From Peribacillus saganii (GTDB lineage: Bacteria; Bacillota; Bacilli; Bacillales; DSM-1321): DNA of 64,000 nucleotides. The stretch is taken from positions 62,001 through 126,000 of the forward strand of contig NZ_QVTE01000001.1 in assembly GCF_003429095.1 (NCBI RefSeq), given 5' to 3'. The notes under the pieces are model-generated. The model was not told where the DNA came from and did no database searches. It saw only the letters and a list, made by a program, of their open reading frames with translations. How positions within the stretch are numbered: the stretch's first letter is position 1; every line of letters starts with the position of its first letter. Made by a program: the position numbers and the translations under genes. Shown one piece after another: positions 30,353-39,727 of the stretch.

Positions 30353-30417
30353 ATTTGTTTTGGCAGCCAGCAGGGCTTCTAATTCCCGGCCAATGCAAGA
30401 GTGATATTTTTAAATAG

Positions 30418-30453
30418 AAAGGCCACTCTTAACATTCTAGAATGGCCTTTTTT
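30418..30453. terminator. Second, bidirectional-looking terminator between dtd and the amidase gene
   Basis: AAAGGCCACTCT/AGAATGGCCTTT with one mismatch and T's on the plus strand. Minus-strand reading gives TTTCTATTTA after the stem, so it is weaker in that direction. Confidence 0.65.
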
Positions 30454-30520
30454 GAACTAGCTCGTAAATAAGTAGCTCCATCAGCAGTGTTTTTGCATCA
30501 ATATGACGAGATTATCATCT

Positions 30521-32263
30521 TCACATATTCGCTTTAAAATGTCTGGCGAGCCCGGTAAAGATTGCTCCCGAAACAGTCTCCTGATAACTACTGCTTGTTA
30601 TCGTCATTTCTTCTGCCGAGTTGCTCAGATATCCTAGTTCAAGCAAGATGGCTTTTCGTTTATTTTCCCGGATTACGTGATAATCCCCGAAACGGTACCC
30701 TCTGTCCTTAAGATTGATTTGGGCTGTAAGGGAGTTATGGATATCAGAGGCTAAGTCCTTTTGGAAGGCATGATAGTAATAGGTAGTAACCCCCCTGGCA
30801 CTTTTATCCTTGGCTCCGTCATAATGGATGCTGATAAAAGCATCAGCTTCACGAAAATGGGAGGTACCCACTCTGGCTGGAAGTGAGGCATACGAATCGC
30901 CTTCCCGGGTTAGGATTGCTGTTGCACCCGCTGCGTTCAATTTATCCTGAAGTAAGCGAGCAGTTCTATATGTCAGGTTTTTTTCAAGGGTCCCCATTGT
31001 CCCTGTTGTTCCATTATCCCGTCCGCCATGGCCCGGATCAATGACTATTACCTTGTTTGAAAGATACTTTTGTATCCCTGCCTTTTCCAGCTGTGGAGCA
31101 TCCCCGCTTACAGTTACAATCCAGCCTGCGACATAAGCTGGGCTTCCATCCTCTAGTTTGACTTTATACCAATTGCCATCGAGGGATAGAATTGGGAAGC
31201 TTTCACCTGCATTTCCAGAATAAACAATAGGAGAACTGCCTCCGCTGCTGCTTCGGAAGTTTGTGCCATTATGTATTACATGGACTTTGCTATCCTTTAG
31301 CTCTATTTTGGATTCTGAAGGTTTTTTATCTGTTTTCTTAAGGTACCAGTCCGCCGCCCAGCCGGTTTCGCCTTTTGCTATCTCTATTTGTACCCAATTG
31401 CCTTTCTCTTTTAGGATTGTATATTTTTCGCCTTCATGTATCCTAGCAACAATTCTGCCATCGAGGGAGGGTTCTTTGCGGACTGATAAGGCTGAGGCCG
31501 TTACTGTGGCCAGGGTATCTGACTCATTTTTCTTTTTGGAGTCATCGTTATTCTTTATTACTATGTATTCCTCTCTTACCCAGCCTGACTCCCCTTTAAA
31601 TTCAATTTCTATCCAGTCGCCTTTTTTCGAATAGACCTTTACTTCAGTATTTTTGGCTAGCTTCCCAGCTAAAGTTGAACTTTTTTTAGGCTCTGTCCTG
31701 ACATTTAACAGTTCAGCTGATATCACTCCTTTTTTGGAGTTGGTTTTCTTTTGCTTTTTTTTCTTTTCATCCTTTACCTTCTTGAAGCTGACAAACTCTG
31801 AGGAAACCCAGCCTTCCTTATCCCCGTATTGAATTTTTACCCAGCTTTCATTCTGCTTCATTACCTGAAAGGTTACCCCTTTCTTAAGGGATCCGGTTAT
31901 TTGAAAATCCATGCCTGGGCCTGATCGAATGCGGAGATTGTCGGTTTCTGCTGTTCCTTCCTTTGTTCTTTCTTCTTTGGATGCATCGTCCTTTTGTACC
32001 AGCCAATTGGCTACCCAGCCGGATTGTCCCGCTCCAGAGCTTATTTCAATCCAATCTCCTTGCTGATTGATGACTTCACAGGAGTCCCCTTTTTGCAGCT
32101 GCTGAACGATAGGGTAGCTTAAACCCGGTCCCTTTCTGACGTTTACAGTACTGGCTTTCACTATTATTTCCTCATCTGATTCCGCTTTTATTGGAATAGC
32201 GGGAGATGTCAGTGAAGATACCAAAAGGAAGGAAACAGCCAATTTGCAGATTGTATTTCTCAA
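30521..32263 (-). CDS. yrvJ: Secreted N-acetylmuramoyl-L-alanine amidase with five SH3b repeats (YrvJ-like)
   Basis: Cell-wall hydrolase of 580 residues. It has a signal peptide (LAVSFLLVSSLTSPAIPIKA), five bacterial SH3 domains each with an [VL]NVR/LRIR..GP and GWV pattern, separated by Lys-rich linkers (KVKDEKKKKQKK), and a C-terminal Amidase_3 domain. Zinc/catalytic residues are visible: IDPGHGG, the Glu in GTLEKN, SIHYD, and the terminal Glu in LLELGYLSN. Same location as yrvJ in B. subtilis. Confidence 0.92.
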   Translation of the reverse strand: MRNTICKLAVSFLLVSSLTSPAIPIKAESDEEIIVKASTVNVRKGPGLSYPIVQQLQKGDSCEVINQQGDWIEISSGAGQSGWVANWLVQKDDASKEERTKEGTAETDNLRIRSGPGMDFQITGSLKKGVTFQVMKQNESWVKIQYGDKEGWVSSEFVSFKKVKDEKKKKQKKTNSKKGVISAELLNVRTEPKKSSTLAGKLAKNTEVKVYSKKGDWIEIEFKGESGWVREEYIVIKNNDDSKKKNESDTLATVTASALSVRKEPSLDGRIVARIHEGEKYTILKEKGNWVQIEIAKGETGWAADWYLKKTDKKPSESKIELKDSKVHVIHNGTNFRSSSGGSSPIVYSGNAGESFPILSLDGNWYKVKLEDGSPAYVAGWIVTVSGDAPQLEKAGIQKYLSNKVIVIDPGHGGRDNGTTGTMGTLEKNLTYRTARLLQDKLNAAGATAILTREGDSYASLPARVGTSHFREADAFISIHYDGAKDKSARGVTTYYYHAFQKDLASDIHNSLTAQINLKDRGYRFGDYHVIRENKRKAILLELGYLSNSAEEMTITSSSYQETVSGAIFTGLARHFKANM

Positions 32264-32480
32264 AACTAATGACTCCTTTGTTAAAGATTTGGCTGCAGCC
32301 TGTTAGCAATTCTTCTTGATTCGTGAAGTGAAAATGTAGAGGTGAAGAATTGGCGGCATGCATTGCCGCAAAATATTAAATTCTCTATAAGAAAAAAATT
32401 CCCTCTTAAATTCTGAAAAAAATCACAGATTAAGGACAGAATAGGAAGTAAGTAACGGTGATTAAGGGAGGGGCACACAA

Positions 32481-32657
32481 ATGCGATTCAGTGAAAAGGG
32501 CAATACAATCCACAATGGGCGGCATGATCTCTTTGGTGTGGATTTTCACGATTTCATTCAAAAAGAACAAAGCTCCAATATGGTGGAGCTTGCTTCAGAA
32601 TTCGGCTTACACGTAAGGGACGTCAGGATGTTGAAGAAACGGCTTGAAAGATCATAA
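32481..32657 (+). CDS. yrzK: Small conserved protein, YrzK-like (58 residues)
   Basis: A short gene with an AGGGAGGGG ribosome site. The protein begins MRFSEKGNTIHNGRHDLFG and ends HVRDVRMLKKRLERS. The C-terminal half (MVELASEFGLHVRDVRMLKKRL) reads like a helix-turn-helix of the sigma-region-4 kind. Its position between the SH3b amidase and hisS matches B. subtilis yrzK; function unknown. Confidence 0.75.
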   Translation: MRFSEKGNTIHNGRHDLFGVDFHDFIQKEQSSNMVELASEFGLHVRDVRMLKKRLERS

Positions 32658-32764
32658 TGATAAAGTGATTTTTAGACTGTTTGATTAGGGATTCCGAATT
32701 CGGACAAAATATTAAAAATTTCCCAGTATTATGAAGTAATCTGCAGGAATATTTCAGAACAGCC

Positions 32765-32793
32765 TTGACATTTTTCGGTTCCATCCGTATGAT
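32765..32793 (+). promoter_or_regulatory. Sigma-A promoter of hisS-aspS
   Basis: TTGACA (32765-32770), a 17-base spacer and TATGAT (32788-32793). Transcription would begin near 32800, just before the T-box leader. Confidence 0.8.
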
Positions 32794-32799
32794 AAAAAA

Positions 32800-33094
32800 A
32801 TACATAAATACCTTGATAACCATTGATGGAGAATAGTAACTGGGAAACACATGAAAAGAGAGAAAATGGCACAGGCTGAAACCATCTTCACATGATGACC
32901 TAATGAAAGAACACTCCGTAGGCTTCACTCTGAAAAAGCTATAACCACTTTAGTAGGAGATGGACGTATACAGGCGTTAACTGTTTTTGAGCGGAAGCAT
33001 GTTTTTTTGTGCTTCAACTAGGGTGGCACCACGGGAATATAACTCTCGTCCCTTTGTAATGTATTTTACAAGGGACGAGAGTTTTTTTATTTAA
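32800..33094 (+). promoter_or_regulatory. T-box riboswitch leader of hisS-aspS
   Basis: The T-box core AGGGTGGCACCACGG lies at 33020-33034, followed by a long terminator (33041-33094: AACTCTCGTCCCTTTGTAA and its complement, then T's). Stem I base is ATGGAG/CTCCGT (32826-32831 with 32914-32919), with AGTA at 32835-32838 and GAA at 32905-32907. The 3' strand of the specifier loop is GAAAGAACA (32905-32913), which contains overlapping AAC (32910-32912) and CAC (32912-32914). Regulation is by uncharged tRNA; which tRNA is discussed in findings. Confidence 0.92.
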
Positions 33095-33128
33095 AAAAGA
33101 TTGTTTAACTCTCTTAACAACTGCAAAT

Positions 33129-33338
33129 ATCTAGCTGCAGCGTCCAGCCCCCTCGAATGCTGCGATCAAGACCCATCGCAACCCTGGTCATAAGCCAAGC
33201 ACTTCGGAAGGCAAAAAGCGCCTTCTTTCAGTACTTGTCTTATACTTGTCGGAGGGCCACAGGATGTGGGTCAGGACGGCGTTGCCACAGGACGTGGCGC
33301 ACTTAGCCGTTCTTCCTTCAACAGGACGCTTACGCTTT
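33129..33338 (+). repeat. Structured intergenic repeat, copy 4 (type A) inside the hisS leader
   Basis: Begins TCTAGCTGCAGCGTCCAGCC. The arm stem is TGCGAT/ATCGCA (33161-33180), a compensated variant of GTGAC/GTCAC. The core has CCAC-AGGAT-GTGG and GCCAC-AGGAC-GTGGC hairpins. It ends 20 bases before the hisS ATG, so it is transcribed whenever the T-box reads through. Confidence 0.88.
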
Positions 33339-33358
33339 AAAATAAAGGAGGAACATAG

Positions 33359-34630
33359 ATGTCCATTCAAGCTCCGAGAGGTACTCAGGATATCCTTCCT
33401 GGACAATCAGAAATATGGCAGTACATTGAAAATACCGCCAGAGAAATATGCAGAAGGTATCAATACCATGAAATCCGTACACCTATATTCGAGAATACGG
33501 AACTGTTTTTAAGAGGTGTAGGCGACACGACCGATATCGTGCAGAAGGAAATGTACTCCTTCCAAGACCGTGGCGGACGTGATATCACGTTGAGGCCAGA
33601 GGGAACGGCACCAGTTGTGCGTTCCTTTGTCGAGCATAAAATGTTCGGTCTTGCTTCCCAGCCAGTTAAGCTGTTCTATTTCGGACCGATGTTTCGTTAT
33701 GAGCGGCCACAGGCAGGGCGCTTCCGCCAGTTCGTTCAGTTTGGAATAGAAGCTTTGGGAAGCTCCGATCCTGCCATTGATGCAGAGGTATTGGCATTGG
33801 CAATGGATTTATACAAAGGACTTGGCCTGAAAAAATTAAAACTGATCATCAATAGCCTGGGAGATAAGGAGAGCCGGACCAGCCACAGAGAGGCATTAAA
33901 GAATCACTTTGAACCAAGAATAGGAGAATTCTGCAGTGACTGCCAGAACCGGCTCGAAAAAAATCCGCTGCGAATCCTGGATTGCAAAAAAGACCGTGAC
34001 CATGAGTTAATGGCAACGGCACCATCCATCTTGGAATATTTAAACGACGAATCAAAAGTTTATTTTGAAAAAGTTCAAAAGTACTTGACCTCGCTCGGAA
34101 TTGAGTTTGAAGTAGATCCGACACTAGTTCGCGGTCTTGATTATTATAACCACACGGCCTTTGAAATCATGAGTGATGCGGAAGGCTTTGGAGCTATCAC
34201 TACTTTGTGCGGCGGCGGACGCTATAATGGGCTGGCCGAAGAAATTGGCGGACCGGAAACGCCTGGAATCGGAATGGCCCTTAGCATTGAGAGATTAATT
34301 GCAGCTCTCGGAGCGGAGGGTATAGAGCTTCCGCGGGAGCAGGCAATCGATTGTTATCTTGTATCACTGGGAGACGCAGCAAAGGATTATACAGTCAAAC
34401 TGGCCTATCAGCTGAGAGGCGCAGGTTTTACCGCTGAAAGAGATTATCTGGATAGAAAGGTTAAGGCGCAGTTCAAGGCGGCGGACCGCTTAAATGCAAG
34501 ATTTGTAGCCGTTCTCGGAGACGACGAGCTAAGCAATAATAAGATTAACCTTAAAAACATGGAAACGGGTGAGCAGGTAGAAATGAACCTGGAAACCTTT
34601 GTAGAAGAATTTAAAAAGACACAACGCTAA
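33359..34630 (+). CDS. hisS: Histidyl-tRNA synthetase
   Basis: Class II synthetase of 423 residues. Motif 1 region ([11 protein letters not shown]), motif 2 ([19 protein letters not shown]), histidine motifs ([13 protein letters not shown]) and motif 3 ([18 protein letters not shown]) are present, then the anticodon-binding domain. AAAGGAGG site immediately after the repeat. Operon with aspS. Confidence 0.98.
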   Translation: MSIQAPRGTQDILPGQSEIWQYIENTAREICRRYQYHEIRTPIFENTELFLRGVGDTTDIVQKEMYSFQDRGGRDITLRPEGTAPVVRSFVEHKMFGLASQPVKLFYFGPMFRYERPQAGRFRQFVQFGIEALGSSDPAIDAEVLALAMDLYKGLGLKKLKLIINSLGDKESRTSHREALKNHFEPRIGEFCSDCQNRLEKNPLRILDCKKDRDHELMATAPSILEYLNDESKVYFEKVQKYLTSLGIEFEVDPTLVRGLDYYNHTAFEIMSDAEGFGAITTLCGGGRYNGLAEEIGGPETPGIGMALSIERLIAALGAEGIELPREQAIDCYLVSLGDAAKDYTVKLAYQLRGAGFTAERDYLDRKVKAQFKAADRLNARFVAVLGDDELSNNKINLKNMETGEQVEMNLETFVEEFKKTQR

Positions 34631-34644
34631 GAGGAGGAAATGGA

Positions 34645-36420
34645 ATGTTGGGCAGAACTTATTTCTGTGGCGAAATCACAGAAGCACAAATCGGCGAAAA
34701 GGTTACTTTAAAAGGATGGGTACAGAAAAGGCGGGACCTTGGGGGACTGATTTTTATTGACTTAAGAGACCGCACAGGGATTGTACAGGTCGTTTTTAAC
34801 CCTGATCTGTCAAGTGAAGCACTTGCAATTGCTGAAAAGATCCGCAGCGAGTTTGTACTTGATATCCAAGGATTGGTTGTCGCACGGCAGGAAGGAACGT
34901 TTAATCCGAATCTTAAGACTGGCAGAATTGAAATACAGGCACAGGGAGTTACCATCATTAATGAAGCAAAAACACCTCCTTTTGCAATTGACGATAAAAC
35001 GGAAGTTTCAGAAGATGTCCGGCTTAAATACCGTTACCTGGATTTGCGCCGCCCAATGATGTTTGAAACTTTCCAAATGCGCCATAAAACGACGAAAGCA
35101 ATCCGTGAATATTTGGACACAGAAGGATTCCTTGATATAGAAACGCCAATTTTAACAAAAAGCACTCCAGAAGGTGCACGTGATTATCTAGTGCCAAGCC
35201 GCGTGCATGAAGGGGAATTTTATGCGCTGCCTCAATCACCGCAGCTTTTCAAGCAGATGCTGATGGTATCAGGATTTGAGCGGTATTATCAAATTGCCCG
35301 CTGCTTCAGGGATGAAGACTTGCGTGCTGACCGCCAGCCGGAATTTACCCAGATCGATATCGAAACCAGCTTTATGAGCCAGGAAGACATTATGGCCCTT
35401 ACGGAAAAAATGATGGCAAAAGTTATGAAAGAGGTTAAAGGCATCGAAGTTACACTGCCATTCCCGCGCATGACATATGATGAAGTGATGGGACGCTATG
35501 GTTCCGATAAACCTGACACTAGATTTGCGATGGAGCTTACCAATGTCTCAGAATTGGTTAAAGAGAGCGGCTTTAAAGTATTTTCAGGTGCAGTGGAAAG
35601 TGGCGGAGAAGTAAAAGCAATAAATGTTAAAGGCGGAGCTGCCGATTACTCCCGTAAAGATATTGATGCTTTAGGCGAATTTGCAGCTGTTTATGGTGCC
35701 AAGGGACTTGCGTGGCTGAAGGTAGAAAGTGACGGATTAAAAGGGCCGATTGCCAAATTCTTTGATGAGCAGGAGCAAAAGGCTGTTATGGAAACTCTTG
35801 AGGCCGTTGAAGGAGATCTGCTGTTATTTGTTGCTGATAAGAAAAGCGTTGTTGCAGGTGCACTCGGTGCTCTTCGCATCAAGCTTGGCAAAGAAAGAAA
35901 CCTGATTGACACAAGTAAGTTCAATTTCCTCTGGGTTACAGACTGGCCGCTATTGGAATATGATGAGGATGCAAAGCGTTATTTTGCGGCGCATCACCCA
36001 TTCACAATGCCAGTAAGAGAAGACCTTGAGAAGCTTGATAGCGATCCGGCAAATGTTAGGGCCCAGGCTTATGACTTGGTTCTAAATGGCTATGAGCTTG
36101 GTGGCGGATCATTGCGTATTTATGAACGTGATATACAGGAAAAAATGTTCTCAGTTTTAGGTTTTACAAAGGAAGAAGCAAATGAGCAATTTGGGTTCCT
36201 GATGGAGGCATTTGAGTATGGAACACCGCCGCATGGAGGCATCGCCCTTGGACTTGACCGCCTTGTCATGCTGCTGGCAGGACGCACAAATCTAAGAGAT
36301 ACCATTGCATTTCCGAAAACAGCAAGCGCCAGCGACCTGCTGACAGAAGCTCCTGGTGAAGTAAGCCAAGCGCAGCTTGAAGAATTGCATTTAGCTCTAA
36401 AATTGAGTGAAAAGGTATAA
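34645..36420 (+). CDS. aspS: Aspartyl-tRNA synthetase
   Basis: Class II synthetase of 591 residues. N-terminal OB anticodon-binding fold ([23 protein letters not shown], read in parts), catalytic domain with [18 protein letters not shown], the bacterial GAD insertion, and motif 3 ([13 protein letters not shown]). Whether it is discriminating or can also charge tRNA-Asn cannot be settled by eye; this matters for the T-box question. Fourteen bases after hisS. Confidence 0.97.
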   Translation: MLGRTYFCGEITEAQIGEKVTLKGWVQKRRDLGGLIFIDLRDRTGIVQVVFNPDLSSEALAIAEKIRSEFVLDIQGLVVARQEGTFNPNLKTGRIEIQAQGVTIINEAKTPPFAIDDKTEVSEDVRLKYRYLDLRRPMMFETFQMRHKTTKAIREYLDTEGFLDIETPILTKSTPEGARDYLVPSRVHEGEFYALPQSPQLFKQMLMVSGFERYYQIARCFRDEDLRADRQPEFTQIDIETSFMSQEDIMALTEKMMAKVMKEVKGIEVTLPFPRMTYDEVMGRYGSDKPDTRFAMELTNVSELVKESGFKVFSGAVESGGEVKAINVKGGAADYSRKDIDALGEFAAVYGAKGLAWLKVESDGLKGPIAKFFDEQEQKAVMETLEAVEGDLLLFVADKKSVVAGALGALRIKLGKERNLIDTSKFNFLWVTDWPLLEYDEDAKRYFAAHHPFTMPVREDLEKLDSDPANVRAQAYDLVLNGYELGGGSLRIYERDIQEKMFSVLGFTKEEANEQFGFLMEAFEYGTPPHGGIALGLDRLVMLLAGRTNLRDTIAFPKTASASDLLTEAPGEVSQAQLEELHLALKLSEKV

Positions 36421-36438
36421 TTTTCCAAAGATAACATC

Positions 36439-36468
36439 TTGAATCCTGCACCCAAAATATGCTATTAT
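36439..36468 (+). promoter_or_regulatory. Sigma-A promoter of 6S RNA
   Basis: TTGAAT (36439-36444), an 18-base spacer and TATTAT (36463-36468), ending 12 bases before the proposed 5' end of the RNA. Confidence 0.65.
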
Positions 36469-36480
36469 ACTTTTAACAAG

Positions 36481-36671
36481 TAAGAGTCCTGATGTGTTCG
36501 TTCTTTAACCTATAAGTTTTGACCGAACACTTATAGTTACGGGAGCTCTTAGTTTCCAGGCTGCGTAAATGCCTCCCTAGCGTTGAGGACTTGCAAATGC
36601 AAGGAACAGGGCACCCACCTGCGGAGAGCGGGTTCAAAACAAAGGCATAAACGGCACAATCGGGACTCTTA
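36481..36671 (+). ncRNA. bsrA: 6S RNA (BsrA/6S-1 type)
   Basis: About 190 nt. Ends pair: TAAGAGTCCTGAT with ATCGGGACTCTTA. Inner arms (AAGTGTTCGG-type and CTCCCTAGCG...) enclose a large central bubble, the open-promoter mimic by which 6S RNA binds sigma-A RNA polymerase. The location between aspS and tcdA is that of B. subtilis bsrA. Exact ends are inferred from pairing. Confidence 0.88.
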
Positions 36672-36692
36672 CACCCAATATGAGTATATATT

Positions 36693-36718
36693 CCTGCACC
36701 TCGTGTGCGGGTTTTTTT
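36693..36718 (+). terminator. Terminator after 6S RNA
   Basis: CCTGCAC/GTGCGGG stem followed by T7. Confidence 0.85.
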
Positions 36719-36737
36719 ATGGGGAAAATATATAATA

Positions 36738-36785
36738 AATGGTATGTAAAAAACCAGTGCCTATAAAATGGGCATACCATTTTTG
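36738..36785 (+). terminator. Second hairpin with T run between 6S RNA and tcdA
   Basis: AAATGGTATG pairs perfectly with CATACCATTT, with a 25-base loop, followed by further T's. It may be a back-up terminator or a separate small structured RNA. Confidence 0.5.
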
Positions 36786-36987
36786 AAGAATGAAATAAGA
36801 CCATGACAGGGCAGCACTTCCATGGAAGTCCAATTGCCGTCTTAGGAGGAAACCTAACCCTCTGGAGATCCCCAAAAATGCGCATGCACTATTGCATATA
36901 GAATTACTTGGTATAAATATCGGTTTATGATATATTCAGGAATGGGAATTGTAGTAGTACAAAGATTTTTTACTGGAGTTGAAAAAG

Positions 36988-37758
36988 ATGCTTCATCAAT
37001 TTTCTCGAAATGAACTGGCCATTGGAAAAGAGGGCCTTGATTTACTAAAAAACACTACGGTCGCTATTTTAGGGATTGGCGGGGTAGGCTCCTTCGCTGT
37101 TGAAGCTCTTGCAAGGTCAGGGGTTGGAAGACTGATCCTTGTCGATAAAGACGATATTGATATAACAAATGTAAATCGCCAGCTTCCTGCACTTCTGTCA
37201 ACAGTGGGCCAGTTTAAGGCGGATTTAATGAAGGAACGAATTAGAGACATTAATCCAGATTGTGATGTCATTTCGCTAAAAATGTTTTATACCGAGGAAA
37301 CATACGAGGAATTTTTCCAATACGGAATTGACTATGTTGTAGATGCCTCTGATACAATTGTGTATAAGATACACCTTATGAAGGAATGCCTGAAACGCAA
37401 CATCCCGATGATATCAAGCATGGGGGCAGCCAATAAAATGGACCCAACGCGTTTCATGATTAAGGATATATCCAAGACCCATACGGATCCGATTGCAAAA
37501 GTAATTCGCACCCGATTAAGAAAAGAAGGCATTACAAAAGGAATTCCAGTTATTTTTTCTGACGAGAGCCCAATTGTTATTCGGGAAGAAGTGCGCAAAG
37601 AAGTGGGGAACGATGCCGCTAAAATTCGCAAGGCGAAAATGCCTCCTTCGTCCAATGCATTTGTCCCTTCCGTTGCCGGCCTTATCGCAGCAAGCTGGGT
37701 CGTTCGTGAGATTTTGAAAGATATCCGCATTACCCGCGTCAATGAAGAAAATAAGTAA
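36988..37758 (+). CDS. tcdA: tRNA threonylcarbamoyladenosine dehydratase
   Basis: E1-like enzyme (YrvM) that cyclises t6A37 to ct6A in tRNA, 256 residues. ATP-binding GIGGVGSFAVEALARSGVG and IDYVVDASDT are visible, along with the ISSMGAANKMDPT block. The ATG at 36988 is 9 bases after GGAG; the in-frame TTG at 36979 touches the ribosome site. Confidence 0.94.
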   Translation: MLHQFSRNELAIGKEGLDLLKNTTVAILGIGGVGSFAVEALARSGVGRLILVDKDDIDITNVNRQLPALLSTVGQFKADLMKERIRDINPDCDVISLKMFYTEETYEEFFQYGIDYVVDASDTIVYKIHLMKECLKRNIPMISSMGAANKMDPTRFMIKDISKTHTDPIAKVIRTRLRKEGITKGIPVIFSDESPIVIREEVRKEVGNDAAKIRKAKMPPSSNAFVPSVAGLIAASWVVREILKDIRITRVNEENK

Positions 37759-37765
37759 TGATGGC

Positions 37766-37791
37766 AAAACCGCTGTGTTCAGCGGTTTTTT
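37766..37791 (+). terminator. Terminator after tcdA
   Basis: AAAACCGCTG/CAGCGGTTTT with a TGTT loop and extra T's. Confidence 0.9.
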
Positions 37792-37920
37792 AGATTGTCG
37801 GGAAAGTGAATAGACTTAATATTTTTACAGGAATAAAAATTAAAACTAAGATTTAGATATTCCGCTAACGCGACAGTTTTACTTAAGAAGGAAATAATGT
37901 TCCAGATTGGGGTGATAAAA

Positions 37921-38388
37921 ATGATTTTAGTAAGTTCATGTTTAGCGGGGTTAGAAGTAAGATATAACGGTACTCATTGTTTAAACCAAAAGATACGTCA
38001 AATGTTAGATGAGAACAAAGCAAGAACTGTATGCCCTGAATTGCTTGGTGGTTTTTCAACCCCCAGAGAACCTGCTGAGATAATAGGCGGTGATGGGGGC
38101 GATGTCCTTGATGGAAAAGCCAGAGTAATCGAAAAAACGGGTAGAGATGTAACTGAACTATACATAAATGGAGCTTATATTACTCTAAGAAAAGCTCAAG
38201 AGCTCAATGCAACCGCAGTGGTGCTAAAGGAATTTAGCCCGTCCTGTGGAAGTTCAAAGATTTATAATGGTGAGTTTCTAGGAAAGAAAATGTCTGGAAA
38301 TGGGGTTACATCCGCCTTACTTAAAAGAAACGGAATAAGGGTGGTCTCAGAAGAAGGACTAACTGATTTATTCCCAGAGGAAGATTAA
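37921..38388 (+). CDS. DUF523 family protein
   Basis: 155-residue protein with the DUF523 signatures VSSCLAGLEVRYNG, VCPELLGGFSTPREPAEI and VLKEFSPSCGSSKIYNG; the conserved cysteines (SCLAG, VCPE, SCGS) suggest metal or sulfur chemistry, but no function is established. The ATG follows GGGGTG. It and the next transporter have no counterpart at this site in B. subtilis, so they are probably later insertions in the conserved order. Confidence 0.88.
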   Translation: MILVSSCLAGLEVRYNGTHCLNQKIRQMLDENKARTVCPELLGGFSTPREPAEIIGGDGGDVLDGKARVIEKTGRDVTELYINGAYITLRKAQELNATAVVLKEFSPSCGSSKIYNGEFLGKKMSGNGVTSALLKRNGIRVVSEEGLTDLFPEED

Positions 38389-38512
38389 TTTCTCATTGGG
38401 CGCGAGAGAAACAAAGAAAAGTAGATAATTATTTCATGAAGATGTCCCTGACAAAATATTTCTATTTATTAAAGGCGTATTTCGCGTGAAAAAAATAAAT
38501 TCCAGCAAGCAC

Positions 38513-38547
38513 AAAAAAGGCTTTTCTCCTTTGAGAGAAGAGCCTTT
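38513..38547 (-). terminator. Terminator of the MFS transporter gene
   Basis: On the minus strand, AAAGGCTCTTCTCTC pairs with GAGAAAAGCCTTT (with a bulge) and is followed by TTTTG. Confidence 0.85.
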
Positions 38548-38551
38548 AATG

Positions 38552-39727
38552 CTATGCCTCCTTTTTCCAAAGAGAAGGCAGATAAATCAAAATTGCGATA
38601 AGGACAGAAATAGACGAGCTAATATAGATGGTCAGGTAACCGAATGCGTGGCCAATTTGACCAAAAAAAATCGCACCAACCCCGACTCCCAGGTCAAAGA
38701 AGGAAAAGAAAGTGGCGTTGGCCATTCCTTTTCTATTCATGGGCGCATTCTCAATTGACCATGTCTGCAGGGCAGGCTGTAATGATCCGAAGCCTAAACC
38801 ATAAAGTACTGCCGCTGTATATAGGATAGCACTGTTGGGCATCCAGGCAAGCAGCAGCATGGCAATAAAAATCATCGTTGCACCCGGCAGGAAGAGGAAG
38901 CGATGGCCTTTCAGGTCATACAGCTTACCGGCAAAGGTCCGGCTCAGTAATACTGCCATCGCATACAGGAAGAAGTACCATTGGATGCCAGGGATCCCTT
39001 TTTCGGCAGTATATAAAGGTAAAAAGGATGCTATGCCACCAAAAGTAACGGTAATGAAAAATAACAATATCGATGGCTTTAAAGCGGTCTTTTCGTAAAC
39101 ATCCCATCTTTTTGGTTTAACCAAAGGTTTTTGGCCTTTGACATAATGAATTCGTGCTGATAAAAGAAAAGCAAATAAGCCCAGTATGGAGCAGATGCCA
39201 AAAAATAATGTAAATGAAATAGTGTCTACTAAAAATAGCCCTAGTGAAGGGCCAAAGGCCATCGCCAGACTTCCCGATAAACCATAATAGCCCATTCCTT
39301 CGCCGCGTCGTCTCGGAGGGATTAAATCAGTTGCAATTGTTCCCGCAGCAGTTGTGGAAAATCCCCACCCAACTCCCTGTACTAGCCTCATTCCAAATAA
39401 AAAAAGCAGGCTGGCCACAAATCCGTAAGAACCTATTGAAATGACAAAAATGCCTAGTCCAAGCAAAAAGACAAAGCCTCGCCCCTTTGTTTCCAGTATC
39501 CGTCCTGCATATGGGCGAATGAGAAGAGCAGAGAAGGTAAAAACACCGACAATCATTCCAATTAATTGATCATTTCCTCCAAGGTGCTCCACAAACAGCG
39601 GCAATGTTGGCAAAGTCATCTGGAAACCAAGAAAAATAAAAAAGTTGGCCAAACATATCAGTGTAAAATCTCTGGTCCAAATTTTATCTGAGGTATTTGG
39701 ACCTGTTTTTGCTATTGATTGACTCAT
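38552..39727 (-). CDS. MFS transporter (drug/metabolite efflux type)
   Basis: 391 residues with 12 predicted membrane helices. Family features include the loop 2-3 motif (IRPYAGRILETKGRG), motif C-like MRLVQGVGWGFSTTAAGTI, and YGLGFGSLQPALQTW in the C-half. The ATG at 39727 (minus) follows GAGGAGGAC; a longer start at 39754 is less likely. Substrate not predictable. It lies between tcdA and rarA, where B. subtilis has nothing comparable. Confidence 0.85.
   Translation of the reverse strand: MSQSIAKTGPNTSDKIWTRDFTLICLANFFIFLGFQMTLPTLPLFVEHLGGNDQLIGMIVGVFTFSALLIRPYAGRILETKGRGFVFLLGLGIFVISIGSYGFVASLLFLFGMRLVQGVGWGFSTTAAGTIATDLIPPRRRGEGMGYYGLSGSLAMAFGPSLGLFLVDTISFTLFFGICSILGLFAFLLSARIHYVKGQKPLVKPKRWDVYEKTALKPSILLFFITVTFGGIASFLPLYTAEKGIPGIQWYFFLYAMAVLLSRTFAGKLYDLKGHRFLFLPGATMIFIAMLLLAWMPNSAILYTAAVLYGLGFGSLQPALQTWSIENAPMNRKGMANATFFSFFDLGVGVGAIFFGQIGHAFGYLTIYISSSISVLIAILIYLPSLWKKEA

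Noticed and set aside
32885..32900. CAC at 32889-32891 as the T-box His specifier
   Set aside because: It lies in the apical part of stem I, not in the internal loop opposite AGTA next to the ATGGAG/CTCCGT helix.
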